In this document: one piece after another, positions 20,447-27,740 of the stretch
Layout of the letters: each line of letters starts with the position of its first letter
Position numbering within the stretch: the stretch's first letter is position 1
Source: Chloroflexota bacterium
GTDB lineage: Bacteria; Chloroflexota; Dehalococcoidia; UBA2979
Assembly (NCBI GenBank): GCA_947472995.1
Contig: CANJBO010000002.1
Coordinates: forward strand, 53,283-117,282
Direction: 5' to 3'
DNA length: 64,000 bases
Notes under the pieces: generated by a model
The model's input: only the letters and a program-made list of their open reading frames with translations
What the model was told of the DNA's origin: nothing
Database searches by the model: none
Position numbers and translations under genes: made by a program

Positions 20447-22120
20447 CTACCGCTGCGCGATCGACGCGCGGTCGAGGTACAGATCGCCGGGCACCTCGGA
20501 CTCCATCGGCGAGGTGACGAGGTTCCGCACCCACGGCTGCACGAGGATGTTGCGTCGTCCGTACGCGAGCGGCGCGATCGCGGCCTGCTCGATGAGCACG
20601 CGCTGCGCCTGCTGGTACGTCGCGATGCGGCGCGACTGGTCCAGCTCGACGGTGGCCTGGTCGATCAGGCGGTCGTACGCAGCATCGGAGAAGCGGCCGG
20701 GGTTGAGTGCGCTGCCGCTGCGGAACTGCGGGAGCCAGTTCTCCGGGTCGGCGTAGTCGGCGGACCAACCGCCGACGAGCACCTGGAACTTCCCGCCGAC
20801 GCGGTCCGCGAAGTACGCCGCGCGCTCACGGACGACGAGCGTGACCCGCACGCCGAGGGCGCGCTCCCACTGCTCCTTCAGCCACTGCGCCGTGGTGCGC
20901 GCGCTGCTGGCGTCCGCGACGAGCAGCTGCACCTCGACGCCGCGACCGCCCTCGTGGCCGGCGTCGCGGAGCAGCGCCTGCGCGCGCTCGACGGCCGGCT
21001 GCGCCGCGTCGGTGCCGGCGGCGCGGTCGTGGCCCGGCATGCCCGGCGGCAGCCACGCCGTCGCGGGGAGCACCGCGCCCTCGCGCAGCACCTCGGCGTA
21101 CCCGGGGCGGTCGAGGGCGAGCGAGAGCGCGCGGCGGACGCGGGCGTCGCGGAACAGCGGGTCGGCGGCGTTGAAGTAGAGCGCCTGCGTGCTGAGCTGC
21201 GCGTACGACTGGAACTGGTCGCGCAACGACTGCGTCCCGCGCACCTGCACCAGCTCCGCCGGGCCGAGCGTGACCACGTCCAGCTCGCCCTTCTGGTACG
21301 CGAGCAGCGCGATCGCGGCGTCCTCGATCATGTCGAGGCGCACGCCGTCGAGGGGCACGACGCCGCCGTGGTACCTCGCGTTGCGGGCGAGCACGATCTG
21401 GCGGCCGTGGTCCCACGTGGCCAGCGTGAACGGCCCGTTCGTGACGAGGCGGCCGGCGTCCGTCCAGCGGTCGCCGTGCTGCGCGATGAGGTCCGCGCGC
21501 ACGGGGTACATCGGCGAGAGCGTGACGAGCGAGAGGAACGCGGGGCTGCGGCGGCTGAGCCGGTAGACGACCGTACGGTCGTCCGGCGCCGAGACCTCGA
21601 GGTCGCGCGCGGCGGTGCGCTGGAGCGCCTCGAGGTCGGCGCCCGTCCTGCCCTCGGCGAGCGCCTGCGCGACGCGGTCGTTCGCGCCCTGCGCGGCGAT
21701 CACGCGGTAGAAGTCGACGTACGGGTTCGCGTTGGCCGGCTCGAACAGCCGTCGCGCGCCATCGACGAACGCCGAGGCGTGCAGCGGCGTGCCGTCCGAC
21801 CACGTCAGCCCGGCGCGGAGCCGGAACGTGTACGTCAGGCCGTCGGCGGAGATGCCCCCGTTGGCGACCGTCGGCACCTCGGCGGCGAGATCGGGCTGGA
21901 TCGAGAGGTCGGGGCCGACCCGCAGCAGCGAGGCGTAGAGGCTCCGCAGCACGCTGATGCTCGTCGAGTCGGCGGCGCGCTGCGGGTCGAGCGTCTGCGG
22001 CTCCCCGCCCAGGTTCAGGCGCAGCACCTTCGCCTCGTCCCGCGGCGACTGGCACCCCGCCAGCACAAGGGTGCCGAGGATCAGGACCAGCGCGATGCCG
22101 TGGCGGAACCGGTTGCTCAA
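20447..22120 (-). CDS. Peptide ABC transporter substrate-binding protein (SBP family 5 lipoprotein)
   Basis: LVLAGCQSPRDEAKVLRLNLGGEPQTLDPQRAADSTSISVLRSLYASL. Confidence 0.93.
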   Translation of the reverse strand: MSNRFRHGIALVLILGTLVLAGCQSPRDEAKVLRLNLGGEPQTLDPQRAADSTSISVLRSLYASLLRVGPDLSIQPDLAAEVPTVANGGISADGLTYTFRLRAGLTWSDGTPLHASAFVDGARRLFEPANANPYVDFYRVIAAQGANDRVAQALAEGRTGADLEALQRTAARDLEVSAPDDRTVVYRLSRRSPAFLSLVTLSPMYPVRADLIAQHGDRWTDAGRLVTNGPFTLATWDHGRQIVLARNARYHGGVVPLDGVRLDMIEDAAIALLAYQKGELDVVTLGPAELVQVRGTQSLRDQFQSYAQLSTQALYFNAADPLFRDARVRRALSLALDRPGYAEVLREGAVLPATAWLPPGMPGHDRAAGTDAAQPAVERAQALLRDAGHEGGRGVEVQLLVADASSARTTAQWLKEQWERALGVRVTLVVRERAAYFADRVGGKFQVLVGGWSADYADPENWLPQFRSGSALNPGRFSDAAYDRLIDQATVELDQSRRIATYQQAQRVLIEQAAIAPLAYGRRNILVQPWVRNLVTSPMESEVPGDLYLDRASIAQR

Positions 22121-22307
22121 CTCGACCTCCCGTGCGCCGTGCTGCCTCGCATTCTCGCAGGGCGAGGTGGCCCCGTCCGGGCGTGCGCTCCCTGATCTCT
22201 ACAAATCGAGAGTTATACGAATGCAACGGAAATGCGCTTTCGGTAAGATGCGGCGCATCGGGGCTGGCGGCGAGCCGGGCCCGGCGGGCGTGTCGAGGAG
22301 GCATCCC

Positions 22308-22406
22308 GTGGAAGTCGTTGCGGCGGTCGTCCTGACCACACTGTTCGGCGCGGCGCTCGCGGTGATCTTCGGCGTCACCGCCCTGCGCGACGCGCGCACC
22401 CGCTAG
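22308..22406 (+). CDS. Small single-TM protein (32 aa)
   Basis: GTG start preceded by GAGGAGG SD; VEVVAAVVLTTLFGAALAVIFGVTALRDARTR; distinct start inside the longer frame 21957..22406. Confidence 0.5.
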   Translation: MEVVAAVVLTTLFGAALAVIFGVTALRDARTR

Positions 22407-22420
22407 CGCCCTCGAGGCGC

Positions 22421-22459
22421 CCGGCACTGCCGGGGACCGGCACTGCCGGGGACCGGCAC
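22421..22459. repeat. Short tandem repeat upstream of the radical SAM gene
   Basis: CCGGCACTGCCGGGGA x2 plus partial CCGGCAC. Confidence 0.85.
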
Positions 22460-22495
22460 GGGCTACGATCGGGTGCGCACCACCCGGGAGAGCCT

Positions 22496-24085
22496 GTGCC
22501 CCAGCCGATGCCCCCGCCCGTCCCCCGGCCGCTGACCCTCGACCTCGCGCCGCTGCCCGGCCGCGCCTCCGTGGCGCCGACGTCGACCGATGGCGCGTGC
22601 GTGCTGCTGGTCTCGACGTACGAGCTGGGGCACCAGCCGATCGGCCTCGCCGCCCCCGCCGCCGCGCTGCGCGCCGCGGGGCACGAGGTGCGCACGCTGG
22701 ACCTCGCCGTCGACACCGCGACGCCGGGCGTGCTGCGCGACGTGGACCTCGTCGCGATCTCCGTGCCCATGCACACCGCCGCGCGCATCGCGATCGAGTT
22801 CGCGCGCGCCGCCCGCGCCGCCGCGCCGCACGTCACGATCGCCTGCTACGGCATGTACGCCTCGCCGCTGCACGCGCAGCTGACCGGCGCGGACCGTGCC
22901 GACCTCGTCGTGGGCGGCGAGTACGAGCCGGGCCTCGTCGCGCTCGCCGACCGCGTCGCGGGTCGCGCGAGCGAGACGGCGCTCGCGGGCACTGGCGCGC
23001 AGCCGCTGCTACTCCGGCAGCAGTACCCCGTCCCCGACCGTCGAGGCTTGCCGGCGCTCGACCGGTACGCCCGCGTGCGGCGGGCCGACGGGGAGCACCT
23101 TGCCGGGTACGTGGAGGCGACGCGCGGGTGCGCGCACGCGTGCACGCACTGCCCGATCACCCCGGTGTACGGCGGCGCGCTCCGCCTCGTGCAGCGCGAG
23201 GCGGTGCTGGCCGACATCGCGCAACAGGTCGAGGCCGGCGCGCGGCACATCACCTTCGGCGACCCCGACTTCCTCAACGCCGTCCCGCACGCGCTCGCGA
23301 TCGTCGAGGCGCTGCACGAGCGCTGGCCGGACGTGACGTACGACGCCACGATCAAGGTCGAGCACCTGATCGAGCACGCCGCCGTGCTGCCGAGGCTGCG
23401 CGACACCGGCTGCATCTTCCTCACCTCCGCGTTCGAGTCGTGCAACGACGCGATCCTCGCGACGCTGGAGAAGGGGCACACGCGCGCCGACATGGTCACG
23501 GCACTCGCGACCGCCGAGGCAGCGGGGCTGCCGGTGCGGCCGACGTGGGTCGCCTTCACGCCGTGGACGGCGATGGACGACCTGATCGACCTCCTCGACT
23601 TCGTCGCCGAGCACGGGCTGGAACGGCACGTGCAGCCGGTGCAGTACGGGTTGCGATTGTTGCTGCCGCCGGGATCGCCGCTGGTCGCGCACCTCGACGC
23701 CCAGGGGCGCCTCGGCGCGTTCGACGAGGCCGGGCTGACGTACACCTGGCGCGCCGAGGATCCGCGCGTGGACGCGCTGCAGGCGGAGCTGGCCGCGCTC
23801 GTCGAGGCGGCGGCCGACCCCGCCGGTGCGGCCGGCTGTGACTGCGGCGACGACGCCTGCGCCATCGCCTCGGAGGTCGAGGACGCCGCGATCACCTTCG
23901 CGCGCGTGCGCGAGGCCGCCTACGCCGCCGCCGGCCGCCCGCGCCCCTCGACGCCACGGTTCGAGGCGCCCGCCACGCTGGTGCCGGGCCTGACCGAGTC
24001 GTGGTTCTGCTGCGCGGAGCCGGCGGCGCACCAGGTGGTCGAGTACCACCTCGGCAGCCCGAGCCCAACGAGCGTGGGCCGGTAG
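22496..24085 (+). CDS. CUAEP/CCAEP-tail radical SAM protein (Cys form)
   Basis: B12-binding-like N-terminus, radical SAM CX3CX2C (GCAHACTHC), C-terminal ESWFCCAEPAAHQVVEYH. Confidence 0.85.
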   Translation: MPQPMPPPVPRPLTLDLAPLPGRASVAPTSTDGACVLLVSTYELGHQPIGLAAPAAALRAAGHEVRTLDLAVDTATPGVLRDVDLVAISVPMHTAARIAIEFARAARAAAPHVTIACYGMYASPLHAQLTGADRADLVVGGEYEPGLVALADRVAGRASETALAGTGAQPLLLRQQYPVPDRRGLPALDRYARVRRADGEHLAGYVEATRGCAHACTHCPITPVYGGALRLVQREAVLADIAQQVEAGARHITFGDPDFLNAVPHALAIVEALHERWPDVTYDATIKVEHLIEHAAVLPRLRDTGCIFLTSAFESCNDAILATLEKGHTRADMVTALATAEAAGLPVRPTWVAFTPWTAMDDLIDLLDFVAEHGLERHVQPVQYGLRLLLPPGSPLVAHLDAQGRLGAFDEAGLTYTWRAEDPRVDALQAELAALVEAAADPAGAAGCDCGDDACAIASEVEDAAITFARVREAAYAAAGRPRPSTPRFEAPATLVPGLTESWFCCAEPAAHQVVEYHLGSPSPTSVGR

Positions 24086-24114
24086 GGCCAAGTCGAGACG
24101 TCGAGGGTGCAGAG

Positions 24115-24300
24115 AGGGCGGCCCTCCCGGCGCGGGAGGCGTCCTGAAGACGTGGGGGCTGCACCCCCACACCCCGGCGAACCCGGAAGTCGCGCGATCT
24201 GTTGATCGAGCGGGCAAAGCCCTGATGGGGTGCAACCCCATCAGATCGCACCCCCCTTCCCGCGCAGGGAAGGGGCAGGGGGATGGGCCGCCTCCCGGTT
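24115..24300. repeat. Intergenic hairpin repeat
   Basis: GGGCGGCCCTCCCGGCGCGGGAGGCGTCCTGA ... CCTTCCCGCGCAGGGAAGGGGCAGGGGGATGGGCCGCC. Confidence 0.8.
24222..24244. terminator. Perfect 10-bp hairpin, possible terminator of the radical SAM gene
   Basis: CTGATGGGGTgcaACCCCATCAG. Confidence 0.5.
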
Positions 24301-24463
24301 GCAGCTCACTGAGCACTCGCCCGCCGGGCCCCTCACTCCATCAGGCGTTTTGCCGCTAGACGCCGACGCGTGCGGGAATGTAGCGTCGGCCTCGGATACC
24401 CTGTGTAGCGCCCGGCGCGGCCATGAGGCGCGTGCCCGCACACCGTCCACGGAGGAAGAGAGC

Positions 24464-24973
24464 ATGCGAATGTTGACGATCCGGCGCGCGGCCCTGCTCG
24501 GGCTCCTCGTGCTTGGCGTGGGTGTGCTGGGCTGCACGGCGCCCGGCGACCAGGCCCAGCACCGGCAGGACGAGGCACAGAAGGAGCTGGCGGCGCGAGC
24601 CGGCATCACCATCGACACCTCCACGGGGCAGGCCTCCGGCGGTCCGGCCGCTGCGGGCGGTGGCGGCGCTGCCGGGAACGACCCGGTGAAGCTCGGCCAG
24701 GCGGTCGCGCTCCAGAACGCCTGCGCGGCATGCCACACCACCGACGGCAAGGCGAGCGTCGGCCCGACGTGGAAGGGTCTCGCGGGCCACGACGTCGATC
24801 TGGTGGACGGCAGCAAGGTGAAGGCGGACGACGCCTACCTGAAGGAGTCGATCCTCCAGCCGAACGCGAAGGTCGTGAAGGGCTTCGCGCCCAACGTCAT
24901 GCCGCAGACGTTCTCCTCGCTGAAGCCGGAGCAGATCGACCAGCTCATCGCCTACATCAACAGCCTGAAGTAA
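24464..24973 (+). CDS. c-type cytochrome lipoprotein
   Basis: Lipobox LGCTA; heme motif NACAACHTTDGK; MPQTFSSLKPEQIDQLIAYINSL. Confidence 0.9.
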   Translation: MRMLTIRRAALLGLLVLGVGVLGCTAPGDQAQHRQDEAQKELAARAGITIDTSTGQASGGPAAAGGGGAAGNDPVKLGQAVALQNACAACHTTDGKASVGPTWKGLAGHDVDLVDGSKVKADDAYLKESILQPNAKVVKGFAPNVMPQTFSSLKPEQIDQLIAYINSLK

Positions 24974-25010
24974 CGCTTCGCCGGCCTCGCGCCGGGCCGA
25001 GGTGATTCGC

Positions 25011-25039
25011 CACGGGCGCGCTCTTGGAGCGCGCCCGTG
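25011..25039. terminator. Bidirectional terminator
   Basis: CACGGGCGCGCTCttggAGCGCGCCCGTG between convergent genes. Confidence 0.75.
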
Positions 25040-25051
25040 CTGCGTCCGGCG

Positions 25052-26110
25052 CTAGAACATCCCTCGACGCTTGTGCACGTCGACGGCGGCCAGCACCGCC
25101 GCCGCGGCGAGGCGCGCCTCCGCGAACGCGGGCGGCACGCGGCCGAGCACGATGCCCGGCGCGGGCACCTCGTGCGGCTCGGTGGGAATTGCGCGGATCG
25201 TCTCGACGGCCGCCTCGAGGCGCGCGAGCGCCGCATCGCCCACCGGCGACCCACGCCGCGGGTTGCCGTTGAGCGACCGCAGCAGGTCCGCGACGGTGAT
25301 CGCCGCCAGCAGCTCCGAGGGCAGCACGTGCGCCATCGCGGCCAGCCGGCGGCAGTGCGCCGCGTACGCCGAGGCGTAGCGGTCCCACCAGACCTCGGCC
25401 TCCCGGACGGCGGTGTCGAAGTCCGTGCGGTCGGCGAAGCACTGGAGCGGCGCCAGCCGCACGAGCAGCGCCTGCCGCTCCCGCGCGAGCGCGTCGAACT
25501 CGCTCGCCGGCTCCACCTCGGCGCGCGCCAGCCGCCGGATCGCCTCGACCGCGCGGTCGAGGCCGGCGTCGCGCATCCGCTCGACCAGCACGTCCTCCGC
25601 GAGCGCCTCCGGCGTCGGCCAGCCGACCTGCAACCAGCGGTCGAAGCCGTCCCGGCCCACCTCGGCGAGGCGGCCGATCGGCGCGGCGCGGCCGGCGGCG
25701 TAGGCGACCACGGTCTCGCGCGCGCGCGGGCCGGCATCGCACGGCGGGTGCGGCGGGCACAGCGCCTGGAACGCGGCGCGGAGGTACTCCTGGGGCGGCG
25801 CGCCGGGCAGCCGGTGCGAGGGCGACCGCAACCACAGCCGCTCAGCGAGCGCCACGAGCCACGGTTCGTCGGTGGGGGGCGGCGGCGCGGCGCAGATGCC
25901 GAGCCACGGCGGCAGCAGCCGCGGCAGCTCCCCGTGCTCGAGGAACGCGATGCGGACGTCGGCGACCTCGACGGACGGGGGCACGCGCAGGCGATCGTCC
26001 CAGCGCTCGAGGTGCACGACCTCCACGGCGAACAGCGTGTCGAACGAGTCGCGCATGAAGCGCACGACGGGGGGCGGGAGCGCGCAGGGACGCGGACGTA
26101 GTTCCGTCAT
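25052..26110 (-). CDS. Hypothetical protein (352 aa)
   Basis: Long ORF with coherent composition; no family recognised. Confidence 0.65.
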   Translation of the reverse strand: MTELRPRPCALPPPVVRFMRDSFDTLFAVEVVHLERWDDRLRVPPSVEVADVRIAFLEHGELPRLLPPWLGICAAPPPPTDEPWLVALAERLWLRSPSHRLPGAPPQEYLRAAFQALCPPHPPCDAGPRARETVVAYAAGRAAPIGRLAEVGRDGFDRWLQVGWPTPEALAEDVLVERMRDAGLDRAVEAIRRLARAEVEPASEFDALARERQALLVRLAPLQCFADRTDFDTAVREAEVWWDRYASAYAAHCRRLAAMAHVLPSELLAAITVADLLRSLNGNPRRGSPVGDAALARLEAAVETIRAIPTEPHEVPAPGIVLGRVPPAFAEARLAAAAVLAAVDVHKRRGMF

Positions 26111-26167
26111 CGACCTGTCCCTCCGACTCCATCGCGCATGCGTCCCCCAACGCCGCGCCCACGCTCG

Positions 26168-27037
26168 CTATGGACTGCCGATCGTCTGATCGATGAACGC
26201 GGCGGCGCGTTCGCTGAGGCCCTGGAAGCCGCCGCCCTGCGCCAGGAACGGCGCGATCGGCGCGACGAGCCAGTCGCGCTCCGGCTCGTGCGGCGCGAGT
26301 TGCTCCTCGACGCCGTCGCTCAGGCCGCGCGCCAGCGCGAAGTCGCGCGATCGCACGACGAACGCGGCCAGGCTGTTGCGGTCGGTGATCTGCGCGATCG
26401 GGCGCTGGTGTTCCGCGACCGCCGTCGCCAGCTCGATCGGGAAGTTCCAGTGCAGCGCCAGCGCGCCGCCCAGCTCGGCGTCGCTGTAGCCGAGGAGCGC
26501 GTACTCCGCCTCTGGCAGCGTCATGCCCTCGGCAGCGGCGAGGTGCATCGCGCGGCGGAGCGCGTCCGGGCGATGCTGGTCCAGCGCGAGGCGGCCGATG
26601 TTGTGCAGGACGCCGGCGGTGAAGGCCTCCTCCGCGTGGAGGCGCGCGGAGCGCGCGAGGACCTCCGCGAGCATGCCGACGGTGATCGAGAAGTGCCAGA
26701 ACGCGCGCTCGTCCGCCTGCACGCCTCGAGGCATCGCGTCGATGACGCACGTTGCCAGCGTGGCGGAGCGGACGGCGCGGAAGCCGAGGAGCACGACGGC
26801 GTCGCGGACGGTGCTGATGCGGCGTGGAAAGCCGTAGTACGCGGAGTTCGCGAGGCGGAGCATCTTCGCAGTGAGCGCGGCGTCCGTGCCGATGGTCTGG
26901 GCGAGCTCGTGCGCGGAGAAGTGCTCGCTCTCCGCGATCTCCAGGACGCGCAGCGCGACGGACGGCAACGGACGCAGCTCGGCGATCTCGCGCACGAGGA
27001 GGTCGAGTTCGGCGCTGTCGCTCTCCGGCATCGTCAT
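26168..27037 (-). CDS. HDOD domain-containing protein
   Basis: LREIAELRPLPSVALRVLEIAESEHFSAHELAQTIGTDAALTAKMLRLANSAYYG; GVLHNIGRLALDQ. Confidence 0.93.
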   Translation of the reverse strand: MTMPESDSAELDLLVREIAELRPLPSVALRVLEIAESEHFSAHELAQTIGTDAALTAKMLRLANSAYYGFPRRISTVRDAVVLLGFRAVRSATLATCVIDAMPRGVQADERAFWHFSITVGMLAEVLARSARLHAEEAFTAGVLHNIGRLALDQHRPDALRRAMHLAAAEGMTLPEAEYALLGYSDAELGGALALHWNFPIELATAVAEHQRPIAQITDRNSLAAFVVRSRDFALARGLSDGVEEQLAPHEPERDWLVAPIAPFLAQGGGFQGLSERAAAFIDQTIGSP

Positions 27038-27066
27038 CGGCGCTCCGTGATCCCGGACACGCGAAG

Positions 27067-27099
27067 CGGGAGCCGGCAGGAGGGGCCTACCGGCTCCCG
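27067..27099 (-). terminator. Stem-loop terminator downstream of the 32-aa ORF
   Basis: CGGGAGCCGGcaggaggggcctaCCGGCTCCCG. Confidence 0.7.
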
Positions 27100-27153
27100 G
27101 CGGACCGGGCACTCCACTGGAGTTCCGATCCGGGGTGATGTCGCGGTCGAGGG

Positions 27154-27252
27154 CTAGAGGCCCCAGATCATGCCAGCGAAGCCCGGCGCGGACGCGATGG
27201 CGGCAGCGGCGGTGATGAGGGCAGCGGTCGAGATGGTGACGATGCGGCGCAT
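27154..27252 (-). CDS. Small secreted peptide ORF (32 aa)
   Basis: MRRIVTISTAALITAAAAIASAPGFAGMIWGL; GGGAG SD upstream, TAG stop, hairpin downstream; inside track ORF 27154..27339. Confidence 0.5.
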   Translation of the reverse strand: MRRIVTISTAALITAAAAIASAPGFAGMIWGL

Positions 27253-27474
27253 GTGAGACTCCCTGTTCTCCCGGTCCACGGCAGTGGATCGGGTTCCTGT
27301 CGATGACAGGGACGAACCTAGGAGTCGTGCTCTCGCCAACCTCTCGCCAGATTGTGCGACGCGCGGAGCAGCCCTCGCGGCTGGCGGAATCCTGCGATCA
27401 GGTCAGGCGAACCCCGGATTTCAGGCGCGAAAAGCCCTCGGGCGCGTCGAGGAGCGGAACGAGATGCGGATGCC

Positions 27475-27580
27475 GCGAGTGGGGCGGCCCACCCCTGCCC
27501 CTCCCGGCGCGGGAGGGGTTCTGAGAATCCGAGGATGTCGTGAGGAGCTGCGCCCCTCACACTCCCGGCGGACGAGGCTG
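27475..27580. repeat. Intergenic hairpin repeat, tandem copy 1
   Basis: GCGAGTGGGGCGGCCCACCCCTGCCCCTCCCGGCGCGGGAGGGGTTCTGA...GGATGTCGTGAGGAGCTGCGCCCCTCACACTCCCGGCGGACGAG. Confidence 0.95.
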
Positions 27581-27605
27581 CGTGGGCACGGGTGGAGGTG
27601 TGTAC

Positions 27606-27709
27606 GCGAGTGGGGCGGCCCACCCCTGCCCCTCCCGGCGCGGGAGGGGTTCTGAACATCAGAGGATGTCGTGAGGAGCTGCGCCCCTCACACTCCCGGC
27701 GGACGAGAC
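27606..27709. repeat. Intergenic hairpin repeat, tandem copy 2 (131 bp offset)
   Basis: Near-identical to 27475-27580. Confidence 0.95.
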
Positions 27710-27740
27710 TGGCGGGCGTCTGACTCGCACCGGACCGGGG

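Noticed and set aside
19439-22195. 918-aa plus-strand ORF antisense to the Opp genes
   Set aside because: Antisense shadow of clear ABC transporter genes; composition artefact.
8724-27037. Two HDOD proteins as part of one defence or signalling island
   Set aside because: They are 17 kb apart with unrelated housekeeping neighbours; HDOD proteins are commonly dispersed.
27475-27709. CRISPR-like array
   Set aside because: Only two ~105-bp copies with internal hairpins and dispersed relatives elsewhere; no regular short repeats, spacers or cas genes.
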